Positions 27,274 to 34,793 of a DNA stretch of 64,000 nucleotides are shown here, piece by piece; the stretch's first letter is position 1, and the number at the start of each line of letters is the position of its first letter. Origin of the DNA: Yinghuangia soli (GTDB taxonomy: Bacteria > Actinomycetota > Actinomycetes > Streptomycetales > Streptomycetaceae); contig NZ_JAKFHA010000006.1 of assembly GCF_021502675.1 (NCBI RefSeq), positions 94,722 to 158,721 on the forward strand, written 5' to 3'. A model generated the notes under the pieces. The model ran no database searches. It was not told where the DNA came from and was given only the letters and a program-made list of their open reading frames with translations. A program made the translations under genes and the position numbers.

Positions 27274-27582
27274 TCAGCGGCGGCTCAGCCGCTGGTACCA
27301 GTGGCGCGCCCGCGGCGCCGGCACGGCCGACGACCGGGCGGGCGGAGCGGCGACCGAGGCGACGCGCCCGGCCGGGAGGATCCGCAGGCGGGTCCCGTCG
27401 CAGTGCTCGCAACGCGGGCGCGAGAACGGAGAGGGCACCCGGTGCCCGTCCGCGTAGTAGTGGCAGACCTGGGCGCCGTGCAGGTCGGTGACGTGGTGGA
27501 TCTCGTACGCGGTCTCCCAGCCCTGGCCGCAGCTGAGACAGACGAAGGCATAGGCCTCGTGCACGATCGTCGAGGTGTTCAT
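27274..27582 (-). CDS. Small CxxC zinc-ribbon-like protein
   Basis: I do not recognise a named family. The 102-residue product has two CxxC pairs spaced like a zinc ribbon (FVCLSCGQGWE at about residue 14 and CEHCDGTRLRIL at about residue 57), with His residues between them. A basic, Ala/Arg-rich tail follows. ATG at 27582 has a very strong GAGGAGG 5 bases upstream, which argues that it is translated. It lies between metG and rsmI on the same strand with gaps of 79 and 260 bases. Confidence 0.75.
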   Translation of the reverse strand: MNTSTIVHEAYAFVCLSCGQGWETAYEIHHVTDLHGAQVCHYYADGHRVPSPFSRPRCEHCDGTRLRILPAGRVASVAAPPARSSAVPAPRARHWYQRLSRR

Positions 27583-27842
27583 GGCGACCTCCTCGCGCGG
27601 GCCTGCCGCCGACGGTTCGGCGGCTCCCCAAAGGGCCCCGGCCTCCAGGAAATGCCCGGCGTGCGGCCTGCCGTATCGGCGGTTACCGGCTCTTGACGAC
27701 CTCACGTACGGAGGTTGGAAGAGTTGGGACGGCCATGGGCCGAACACTCCCATCGGGCTACCGCTCCGTTGCCCGCACTTGACGATCGCGGCACCCGCGC
27801 CCCACGTCTGCCGCAGCTCGGGGCGGGGCCGCGCCCGCGGCG

Positions 27843-28700
27843 TCAGGCCTTCTTCTTGGCGGCCACCACCGCGTCGAAGACGTCGCGCTTGGGCAGGCCG
27901 AGTTCGGCGGCGACCGCGGCGATGGCCTCCTTGCGGGGCTGCCCGGCGCCTTCGCGGCCGGCCACCAGGGCGGCCAGTTCGTCCGGGCCGATCTCGGCGG
28001 GATCCGCGGGGGGCGCCCCGGAGACGACCACGGTGATCTCGCCGCGCACGCCGTCCGCCGCCCAGCCGGCCAGCTCGGCGAGCGGCCCCCGCCGGACCTC
28101 CTCGTACGTCTTGGTCATCTCGCGGCACACGGCCGCGCGGCGGTCCGCGCCGAACGCCTCGGCCATCGCGGCCAGCGCCTCGGCGAGCCGGTGCGGGGCT
28201 TCGAAGAACACCATCGTGCGCGGCTCGGCAGCCAGTTCGCGCAGCCGTCCGGCCCGCTCCCCCGTCTTGCGCGGCAGGAACCCCTCGAAGCAGAACCGGT
28301 CCACCGGCAGGCCGGACAGCGCCAGTGCGGTCGGCACCGCGGACGGCCCCGGCACCGCGGTCACCCGCACCCCCTCGGCGACGGCCGCCTCGACCAGCCG
28401 GTAGCCCGGGTCGGAGACCGAGGGCATGCCCGCATCGGTGACCAGCAGCACGCGCGAACCGTCCAGCAGCGCGCGCACCAGTTCAGGGGTGCGGCCGGCC
28501 TCGTTGCCCTCGAAATAGGAGACCACCCGGCCCGGCACCTCGACGCCGAGCGCGTTGGCCAGGCGGCGCAGCCGGCGGGTGTCCTCTGCGGCGACGACGT
28601 CGGCGGCGGCCAGCTCGGCGGACAGCCGCGGGGGCGCGTCGGCGACCTCGCCGATCGGAGTACCGGCAAGCACGAGGACACCACTGGGTTCATGTTCCAC
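27843..28700 (-). CDS. rsmI: 16S rRNA 2'-O-ribose C1402 methyltransferase
   Basis: RsmI methylates the 2'-O of C1402 in the ribosomal P-site region. The 285-residue protein has the tetrapyrrole-methylase fold, with VLVLAGTPIGEVADAP at the N-terminus, AAEDTRRLRRLA, YFEGNEAGR, VTDAGMPSVSDPGYRLV (SAM-binding loop) and AVPGPSAVPTALALSGLP. GTG at 28700 has GGAGGA 7 bases upstream. It is divergent from the protein mannosyltransferase gene with only 58 bases between starts. Confidence 0.94.
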   Translation of the reverse strand: MEHEPSGVLVLAGTPIGEVADAPPRLSAELAAADVVAAEDTRRLRRLANALGVEVPGRVVSYFEGNEAGRTPELVRALLDGSRVLLVTDAGMPSVSDPGYRLVEAAVAEGVRVTAVPGPSAVPTALALSGLPVDRFCFEGFLPRKTGERAGRLRELAAEPRTMVFFEAPHRLAEALAAMAEAFGADRRAAVCREMTKTYEEVRRGPLAELAGWAADGVRGEITVVVSGAPPADPAEIGPDELAALVAGREGAGQPRKEAIAAVAAELGLPKRDVFDAVVAAKKKA

Positions 28701-28746
28701 GCGCCTATCCTCCCCCGTCGTGGACCCCGCACGGTCCCGCGGTCAA

Positions 28747-28761
28747 TACGATGACCGCGTG
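28747..28761 (+). promoter_or_regulatory. -10 hexamer giving leaderless mannosyltransferase mRNA
   Basis: TACGAT (28747-28752) lies 6 bases before the GTG start at 28759, and there is no ribosome-binding site between them. This is the geometry of a leaderless transcript, which is common in actinobacteria. A possible -35 TGGACC is 20 bases upstream, longer than ideal. Confidence 0.4.
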
Positions 28762-30507
28762 ACGAGCGACGTGGCGACCGACAGCCCCACCCGCAAGCGC
28801 CCACCGGACGAGGGCGAGAGCCAGGCGACTCCGCCGCCCGAGGCGGACGCCTGGTCGCGCACGCTCGCGCGGTTCTCCTTCCGTCCCCGGCCCCGCGTGT
28901 CGCTGCGCGAGCGGCTGGTGCCCGACTTCACCGACTCGACGCCGTACACCGGCGGCGGTTGGCTGCCCTGCATCCTGGTCACGCTGGTGGCCGGCTTCCT
29001 GCGCTTCTTCCGGCTGGGGCAGCCGGACGCGGTGATATTCGACGAGACGTACTACGCCAAGGACGGCTGGTCGCTCGTCAAGCTCGGCTACGAGGGCACC
29101 TGGCAGGACGTCGGCGACCTCAAGGCCAACGACGCGTTCGTGAACGGCGACTACAAGCCGTTCCTGAGCGAGTCGGGGTCGTACATCGTCCACCCGCCGA
29201 TCGGGAAGTGGACGATCGGCCTGGGCGAATGGATGTTCGGGGTCAACCCGTTCGGCTGGCGCTTCATGGTCGCGCTGCTCGGCACACTGTCGGTGCTGAT
29301 GCTGTGCCGGATCGGCCGCCGCCTGTTCCGCTCCACGCTGCTCGGCTGCATCGCGGGCCTGCTGCTCGCGCTGGACGGCCTGCACTTCGTGATGAGCCGC
29401 ACCGCGCTGCTCGACCTCGTGCTGATGTTCTGGGTGCTGGCCGCCTTCGGAGCTCTGGTCGTCGACCGGGACGACACGCGCGCCACCGTCGCCCGGCGGC
29501 TGCGCGACGGGATCGACCCGCACCGGGCCTTGCGCATGGGCCTCGGGCTGCGGCCGTGGCGCATCGTCGCGGGCATCTGCATGGGCCTGGCGTGCGGCAC
29601 CAAGTGGAGCGGCGTACCGGTCGTCCTGCTGTTCATCGCCCTCACGCTCTTCTGGGACGCCGGGACGCGGCGGGCCGCGGGCGCGGCCGGCTGGCGCGTC
29701 TACACCGCGGTGCTGCGCCGCGACCTGCCGTTCGCGTTCCTGTCGATCGTGGTCGTCGCGCTCATCGTCTACGTGTGGTCGTGGTCCGGGTGGCTGCTGA
29801 CCGACGGCGGCTACCACCGGCAATGGGCGGACGGCCGCGAGGGGCTGTCGCCGGACACGTTCAAGTTCGGCCCGATCAAGATCAGCGGACTGCCGCAGTT
29901 CGACATGACGTGGGTGCCCGAGGCGTTCCGCAGCCTGTGGCACTACCACGGCGAAATGTGGAAGTTCCACAACGGCCTGGACGACCCGCACGTCTACCAG
30001 TCGAACCCCTGGAGCTGGATGGTCCTGGGCCGCCCGGTCTCGTACTACTTCGAGAACAAGACGTACGGGCAGGACGGCTGCGACGTCGACAAGTGCGCGC
30101 AGGAAGTCCTCGGCATCGGCACCCCGTTCCTGTGGTGGGCGGGCGTCATCGCGTTCTTCTACCTGCTGTTCTGGTGGGCCGCGCGGCGCGACTGGCGGGC
30201 CGGCGCGATCCTGTGCGGGCTGGCCGCCGGACTCGGGCCCTGGATGTTCAAGCAGGACCGCACGATCTTCCTGTTCTACGCGGTGGTGTTCGTGCCCTTC
30301 ATCGCGCTCGCGGTGGCCATGATGATCGGCGCCATCCTCGGGCCACCGGGCTCCAGTGACCGGCGCCGGGCGTGGGGGGCGGCCGGGGCGGTCACGGTGG
30401 TCGTGCTCATCGCCTGGAACTTCCTGTACTTCTATCCGATCTTCACCGGCACCACGATCCCGCTCAGTGACTGGCAGGACAGGATGTGGTGGACGACGTG
30501 GATCTGA
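28759..30507 (+). CDS. pmt: Protein O-mannosyltransferase (PMT family)
   Basis: This 582-residue polytopic GT39 enzyme transfers mannose from polyprenyl-phosphate-mannose to Ser/Thr of proteins being exported. After a charged leader of about 70 residues comes TM1, then the external loop with the catalytic acidic pair in FDETYYAKDGW, HPPIGKW, and about ten further TM helices. A large external domain sits in the middle. In actinobacteria it acts with a Ppm-type mannose donor synthase and often on Sec-exported lipoproteins. It may use precursors related to the glycan island. The 3' end overlaps the TetR gene by 22 bases. Confidence 0.93.
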   Translation: MTSDVATDSPTRKRPPDEGESQATPPPEADAWSRTLARFSFRPRPRVSLRERLVPDFTDSTPYTGGGWLPCILVTLVAGFLRFFRLGQPDAVIFDETYYAKDGWSLVKLGYEGTWQDVGDLKANDAFVNGDYKPFLSESGSYIVHPPIGKWTIGLGEWMFGVNPFGWRFMVALLGTLSVLMLCRIGRRLFRSTLLGCIAGLLLALDGLHFVMSRTALLDLVLMFWVLAAFGALVVDRDDTRATVARRLRDGIDPHRALRMGLGLRPWRIVAGICMGLACGTKWSGVPVVLLFIALTLFWDAGTRRAAGAAGWRVYTAVLRRDLPFAFLSIVVVALIVYVWSWSGWLLTDGGYHRQWADGREGLSPDTFKFGPIKISGLPQFDMTWVPEAFRSLWHYHGEMWKFHNGLDDPHVYQSNPWSWMVLGRPVSYYFENKTYGQDGCDVDKCAQEVLGIGTPFLWWAGVIAFFYLLFWWAARRDWRAGAILCGLAAGLGPWMFKQDRTIFLFYAVVFVPFIALAVAMMIGAILGPPGSSDRRRAWGAAGAVTVVVLIAWNFLYFYPIFTGTTIPLSDWQDRMWWTTWI

Positions 30508-31157
30508 CCCGGTCCAAGACGGGCCCGGCCGGGACCCGGGAGGGCGACATCCGGCGCCGGGCCATCGAGGCGACCCGCGCGCTGGCCGCCGAGGGCGGCT
30601 ACGACAGCGTGCAGATGCGCGACGTCGTGCGCATGTCCGGGTTGTCGTCCGCGACGATCTACCGGCACTTCTCCTCGAAGGACCACCTGCTCGCCGCGAC
30701 CCACCAGGACTGGATCGAGTCGCTGGAGCGCAGCCCCGCGGCCCGGCCGCGCGGCGCGGACGCGGCCGAGCGGGTCGGCGCCATCCTGGGCGACACCTGC
30801 AAGGCCATGGGCCGCAACCCGCGGCTCGCCGGGGCGCTCATCCACGCGCTCGGCTCGTCCGACCCGGGGGTGCGGGACTGCCACCGGGAGACCAACCGGA
30901 TCATGCACGGCATGTTCCGCGAGGCGGTCGGCGACGAGGTGGCGGACGCCGACGAGTTCATCCGGCTGATCGGGGTGGCCTGGGAAGGCGCGCTGTTCAG
31001 CTGGGCGTTCGGGCGCATGTCGATGGACGACGTGGAACGCACCGTGCGGCGCAGTGCGCAACTGCTGATCGCGGGGGCGGCGGCGGAGCGCCCGGAGTCG
31101 AAACCGGAGTCGAAACCGGGATCGGAGCCGGAGCCGGAGTCGAAGCCGGAGGAGTGA
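30486..31157 (+). CDS. TetR family regulator, KstR-like
   Basis: This 223-residue TetR-type repressor has the HTH SVQMRDVVRMSGLSSATIYRHFSSKDHLL and a C-terminal domain similar to the KstR group. The last 25 residues are a charged repeat built on E/S-KPE units, encoded by imperfect 12-bp DNA repeats. It starts inside the mannosyltransferase gene behind AGGACAGGA (GTG at 30486, with another GTG directly after), so translation is coupled to it. It may regulate that operon; KstR proteins control sterol/lipid catabolism, but no such genes are nearby. Confidence 0.85.
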   Translation: MVDDVDLTRSKTGPAGTREGDIRRRAIEATRALAAEGGYDSVQMRDVVRMSGLSSATIYRHFSSKDHLLAATHQDWIESLERSPAARPRGADAAERVGAILGDTCKAMGRNPRLAGALIHALGSSDPGVRDCHRETNRIMHGMFREAVGDEVADADEFIRLIGVAWEGALFSWAFGRMSMDDVERTVRRSAQLLIAGAAAERPESKPESKPGSEPEPESKPEE

Positions 31158-31184
31158 CGCGCGGCTGGTGCGCCGCAGAGCCGA

Positions 31185-31228
31185 CGAAGCGGCGGCCGGT
31201 CCCCTGAGGGGACTCGGCCGCCGCTTCG
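31185..31228 (+). terminator. Long hairpin after the TetR gene
   Basis: A perfect 14-bp stem pairs 31185-31198 with 31215-31228. The 16-base loop is itself self-complementary (GTCCCC tga GGGGAC), giving one long rod 28 bases past the stop codon. Confidence 0.75.
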
Positions 31229-31241
31229 CGTTTGCGTCCTC

Positions 31242-31313
31242 GGTTCGGTTCTTGGTTCGGTTCTTGGTTCCGATCCTGGTTCCGATCGCGGTTCCGTTCT
31301 CGGTTCCGTCCGC
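31242..31313. repeat. Six degenerate 12-bp tandem repeats
   Basis: Six head-to-tail 12-mers follow GGTTC(C/G)G(A/T)TCNN. The first two are identical (GGTTCGGTTCTT) and later ones diverge. They fill the space between the TetR terminator and the SGNH hydrolase stop codon. The period equals that of the repeats at the end of the TetR coding region about 100 bases upstream, read on the opposite strand, so the two tracts may share an origin. Confidence 0.8.
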
Positions 31314-31326
31314 GTCGTGCGGGTGC

Positions 31327-32193
31327 CTAGAGCGGCATGAGGTCCGGGCGCTTGGGCTCCAGGCCGTCGCCGGACGACTGGCCGCGGAGCCGGCGGCCGA
31401 TCCACGGCACCAGGTGCTCCCGGGCCCACTGCACGTGCTCGCGGCGCGCCGCGGCGGTGCTGAGCTGCTCGGCCTCCGGCGGCCATCCGGCCTCCGGGTC
31501 CTCGTCGGTGGGCAGCCCGAACGACCGTGCCGCGTTGAGCGCGACGCGCTCGTGCCCGCACGCGGACAGGTGCAGCCGGTCCTCGCTCCACGCGCGCCGG
31601 TCCTGCACGGCCTGCATGGCCCACAGGTCGACGACCGTGCAGCCGTACCGGCCGGCGATCACCCGCAGGTGCTCGTTGTAGGTGGCGACCTTGCCGCGCA
31701 CCAGCTTGAGCAGGCCCAGTTCGCGGGTGTCGAAGCCGGTGAAGACGAGCACGTGCGCGCCGGCCGCGGTCAGGTCGGCCACCGCCTGCTCGTACTCGGC
31801 GGCCAGCTTGTCCGGGTCGCCGCCGGGGCGCAGGACGTCGTTGCCGCCCGCGCAGAAGCTCACCAGGTCGGGGTGCGCGGCGAGGGCGACCGGGAGCTGT
31901 TCCTCGATGATCTGGTGCAGCAGCTTGCCGCGGACCGCGAGGTTCGCGTAGCGCAGCCCGGGACGGGCCTCCGCCAGGCGTACCGCGAAACGGTCGGCCC
32001 ACCCGATGAGGCTGCCGTCCGGGCCGGGGTCGCCGACGCCTTCGGTGAAGCTGTCGCCGATCGCCAGGTAGGAGTCGACGGTGTCCAGGCCGCGGGGCGC
32101 GGGGAAGTGCGGCGCAGGCCGGGCCGCCGGGGTCGGGACAGGGGTGGTGAGAGGGGACAGGGGCGCGTCGAGGTGTTTTGCTTCGTCGGCCAT
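31327..32193 (-). CDS. SGNH/GDSL hydrolase
   Basis: This 288-residue esterase-like protein of the SGNH superfamily has the four blocks: block I AIGDSFTEGVGD with nucleophile Ser, block II Gly in LAVRGKLL, block III GGNDVLRPGG with the oxyanion Asn, and block V DRLHLSACGHERV with the Asp-His pair. There is no signal peptide, so it is probably cytosolic. A Pro/Ala leader of about 40 residues precedes block I. Streptomyces encode many such proteins with unknown acyl-ester substrates. Confidence 0.87.
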   Translation of the reverse strand: MADEAKHLDAPLSPLTTPVPTPAARPAPHFPAPRGLDTVDSYLAIGDSFTEGVGDPGPDGSLIGWADRFAVRLAEARPGLRYANLAVRGKLLHQIIEEQLPVALAAHPDLVSFCAGGNDVLRPGGDPDKLAAEYEQAVADLTAAGAHVLVFTGFDTRELGLLKLVRGKVATYNEHLRVIAGRYGCTVVDLWAMQAVQDRRAWSEDRLHLSACGHERVALNAARSFGLPTDEDPEAGWPPEAEQLSTAAARREHVQWAREHLVPWIGRRLRGQSSGDGLEPKRPDLMPL

Positions 32194-32519
32194 GTCACGC
32201 GATGTTGGCAGGTCGTGACCGGGCTACGCGACCGTAGTGAGCGGGCCGTCACGCGGGGTGCCGGGGCGGCTGCGGTGCGGTGCGGGAACAGGGCGGGAAC
32301 AGGGCGGGAACAGAGCGGGAACGTAGCAGGACCGAAGCGGAACCGACCAAGATCGACAATGTGACCGGACGCGCACCAGGGTGGGTCAGACCAGGACAGG
32401 CCGGGGCTTTAACCTCGTACCACGGACGTCGGCGTATGGCCCTCGGGGACGCGGCCGGCGCCGGCCGCCCGCTGCACGTCCCTGAGCGCCTCTCCGCCGG
32501 CGCGTACGCCAGGATCTCC
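32194..32519. other. Divergent gap, SGNH hydrolase / PP2C phosphatase
   Basis: No gene is supported in these 326 bases. CTACG-cgac-CGTAG (32224-32237) sits inside the wider inverted pair CGTGAC (32214-32219) / GTCACG (32248-32253), a possible operator. An 11-bp tandem repeat follows at 32282-32346. The frame of the downstream phosphatase is open through the repeats, but without a start signal. Confidence 0.45.
32282..32346. repeat. 11-bp tandem repeat, about six copies
   Basis: Units based on GCGGGAACAGG are repeated head to tail. The first copies are near identical, and the right-hand ones decay to GCAGGACCGAA and GCGGAACCGAC. They lie upstream of the phosphatase gene, and the 11-bp period places each unit on the same helix face. 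Confidence 0.8.
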
Positions 32520-34283
32520 ATGAACCGCGACACGTCCCGCCCGTCGTCCGTCCCGCCGCGGCAGCTGCCCTGGCGAAGCTCCGCACCGCATCTGCGGACC
32601 GTCGGCGACGCCGGCGGCGGGGGTGTGCTGGACCTCGGCCTGCTGCCCGACGAGCTCATGCGGGAAGTGGTCCGCGGGCATCCGGAGGCCGCGTTCGTGG
32701 TCTCCGACCAGGACGGCGGCACGCTGGTGCACGCGAACGCGCGGGCCGCCGAACTGTTCGGGCTGCCCGCGGACCTGCTGCCCGGGCTCGTCGCGGACCG
32801 GTTCGCGACCCCGTACGACCGCAACGGCGAGCCCGTCGACCCGGCGGACTCGCCGCTCGGCATCGCGCTGCGGCAGCGCATCCCGGCCCGCGCGTCGCTG
32901 CGCTACGCCGATGCCCAGGACCGCGCGCTGTGGCTCGACATCACGTGCCGGCCCCTCGACACCACGGTCGACGGCCACAACCTGGTGGTCTGCTACGCCG
33001 ACGACATCACCGCGGCCAAGGGCGCCGAGCGCGCGGCGGCCGCGGCCAACCGCGAACTGTCCGCGCAGCTGGCCGACATCACCCGGCTGCACGAGCTCAC
33101 CGAGGCGCTGGGCACGCGCGGGACCGTGGAGGAACTGCTCACCGAGGTCCTGCGGGCCGGCGGTCTGCTCACCGACGCCCGCATAGGCGTCGCGCGGCTC
33201 TACGACCCGGCGACCGGGACACTGCCGCTGGCCGCCACGATCGGCCTCGACGACGCCGCCCGCACCGCGCTGGCCGACTGGGGCGACACGCTGAACCACG
33301 GCGACACGCTCTACGGCGCGGACGGCTCGGCGGTCATCGAGGACATCGAGACCGACCCGCGCTGCACCCCGCAGTTCCGCGAGATCGCCCGCGCCATCGG
33401 CTTCCGCAGCGTCTACTGCGTGCGGCTGCCGACCGCGGACGGCGGCTGGCTGGGGAACCTGACCTGGGCCTTCCCGGACCTGAACCGGCCGACCCGGCGG
33501 CAGCGGCGGCTGACGTCCACGTACTGCCGCTTCGCGGGACAGCTGCTGGAGACGAACCAGCTCCACGAGCAGCAGCGCCGCATCGCCACCACACTGCAGC
33601 GCAGCCTGCTGCTCGAAGAGATCCCCGCGATCCCCGGGCTGGACATCGCCGCGCGCTTCTTCCCCGGCGCGTCCGGCATGGACACCGGCGGTGACTGGTA
33701 CGACGTGATCCCGCTGCCGGACGGGCAGGTCGGCATCGCCATCGGCGACGTCATGGGCAAGGGCGTCCAGGCCGCCACGGTGATGGGCCAACTGCGCACC
33801 GCGCTGCGGTCCTTCGCGCTGCTGTACGGCGACCGCCCCACCGAGGTCCTGCGGCACCTCAACGCGCTGACGCTCAACATGGGCCTGACCGACATGGCGA
33901 CGGTCGTCTACCTGGTCCTCGACCCGCGCCACGGGCGGGCCCGGCTGGCCAACGCGGGGCACTGCCCGCCGCTCCTGGTGGACCGGAGCGGACCGCGGTA
34001 CCTCGACGGGGGCCACCACGTCCCGATCGGCGTGGTGCCCGACTGGTCCGCCCCGGAAGGCGAATTCGCGCTGGACCCGGGGGCGTTCCTGCTGCTGTAC
34101 ACCGACGGGCTGGTCGAGCGCCGCGGCGTCTCGATCCAGGCCGGTCTCGACCGGCTGCTGACGCTGGCCGTCGCCGCCCCGGCCGACCTGGACCACGCCT
34201 GCAACCACCTGGTGGACGCGTGCCTGCCGGACGGGAACGCCCAGGACGACGTCGCGCTGCTGACGGTCAAGCGCGCATTCTGA
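32520..34283 (+). CDS. PAS-GAF-PP2C (SpoIIE-type) serine phosphatase
   Basis: This 587-residue soluble signalling protein has a PAS domain at about residues 40-170 (HPEAAFVVSDQDGGTLVHANARAAELFGL in two parts), then a GAF domain. The C-terminal PP2C/RsbU-type phosphatase domain has TGGDWYDVIPLPDGQVGIAIGD and GKGVQAATVMGQLR, ANAGHCPPLL, LLYTDGLVE and AQDDVALLTV, all carrying the metal-binding Asp residues. Such proteins dephosphorylate anti-sigma-factor antagonists in partner-switching stress or development pathways. No antagonist or anti-sigma gene is adjacent. ATG at 32520 has AGGA 5 bases upstream; an upstream ATG at about 32435 is a less likely start. Confidence 0.92.
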   Translation: MNRDTSRPSSVPPRQLPWRSSAPHLRTVGDAGGGGVLDLGLLPDELMREVVRGHPEAAFVVSDQDGGTLVHANARAAELFGLPADLLPGLVADRFATPYDRNGEPVDPADSPLGIALRQRIPARASLRYADAQDRALWLDITCRPLDTTVDGHNLVVCYADDITAAKGAERAAAAANRELSAQLADITRLHELTEALGTRGTVEELLTEVLRAGGLLTDARIGVARLYDPATGTLPLAATIGLDDAARTALADWGDTLNHGDTLYGADGSAVIEDIETDPRCTPQFREIARAIGFRSVYCVRLPTADGGWLGNLTWAFPDLNRPTRRQRRLTSTYCRFAGQLLETNQLHEQQRRIATTLQRSLLLEEIPAIPGLDIAARFFPGASGMDTGGDWYDVIPLPDGQVGIAIGDVMGKGVQAATVMGQLRTALRSFALLYGDRPTEVLRHLNALTLNMGLTDMATVVYLVLDPRHGRARLANAGHCPPLLVDRSGPRYLDGGHHVPIGVVPDWSAPEGEFALDPGAFLLLYTDGLVERRGVSIQAGLDRLLTLAVAAPADLDHACNHLVDACLPDGNAQDDVALLTVKRAF

Positions 34284-34350
34284 CGCCGCGGCGCGGCCCC
34301 GCCTGCCCCGGGGCGCGCCGCACCCCGAAAACGCCGCACCCCGAGAACGC

Positions 34351-34386
34351 CGAAGGGCCCGTCCTCACGGACGGGCCCTTCGTTTT
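34351..34386 (+). terminator. Intrinsic terminator of the phosphatase gene
   Basis: A perfect 14-bp stem (34351-34364 with 34369-34382) has a TCAC loop and is followed by TTTT. It is one of the two classical Rho-independent terminators in the window. On minus the same hairpin directly follows the 3' end of tRNA-Ala and can end that transcript too. Confidence 0.92.
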
Positions 34387-34387
34387 G

Positions 34388-34461
34388 TGGAGCTGTGGGG
34401 ATTTGAACCCCAGACCCCCTCGATGCGAACGAGGTGCGCTACCAGACTGCGCCACAGCCCC
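34388..34461 (-). tRNA. tRNA-Ala (anticodon CGC)
   Basis: A 74-base cloverleaf is read on minus. The acceptor stem GGGGCTG/CAGCTCC contains the G3:U70 pair that identifies alanine tRNA. The anticodon stem CCTCG/CGAGG encloses TTCGCAT with anticodon CGC (reads GCG), and the T arm contains GGTTCAAATCC. CCA is not encoded. It abuts the terminator of the phosphatase gene. Confidence 0.96.
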
Positions 34462-34793
34462 AACGAGAAAGAACATTACCACCTCCGGGACCCCACTCGC
34501 GCACGGGTATCCGCCGGGGCCGGACCGCCCCCAAGGCGCGGCCGCGCGATCCTTCGGAGGGGCACCGCGCAGGTGGGAGCACCCGAGGGACCGGAGTGCG
34601 GCGCAGGAAGGGAGTTCGCGGCGGAGCGGCCGGGCGGATGCCGCGTCACACGAACGTGGCAGAACCGGATCCGCTGCTCCGCGGGCAGCGCCGCGGCACC
34701 TGGTCGCTTGCCTGCCGCGGGCCGCCCGCATGAGGAGCGAACCCCGGGGCGGGGGCCCGGGGGTTCGGTGGCGGGGGGGGGTCGACGGCCCGG
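34462..34793. other. Gap between tRNA-Ala and sepX
   Basis: These 332 bases contain no supported gene. They should hold the tRNA promoter (no clear boxes seen) and the sepX terminator hairpin at 34739-34766. The right end is strongly G-rich on plus. Confidence 0.5.
34739..34766 (-). terminator. Hairpin downstream of sepX
   Basis: GAACCCCGGG pairs with CCCGGGGGTTC (10 pairs, one bulged G) around a G-rich loop, 28 bases beyond the sepX stop codon on minus. There is no T-tract. Confidence 0.55.

Noticed and set aside
31242-32346. Tandem repeats considered as a CRISPR array
   Set aside because: The units are 11-12 bp, contiguous and degenerate, with no spacers, and no cas genes are present.
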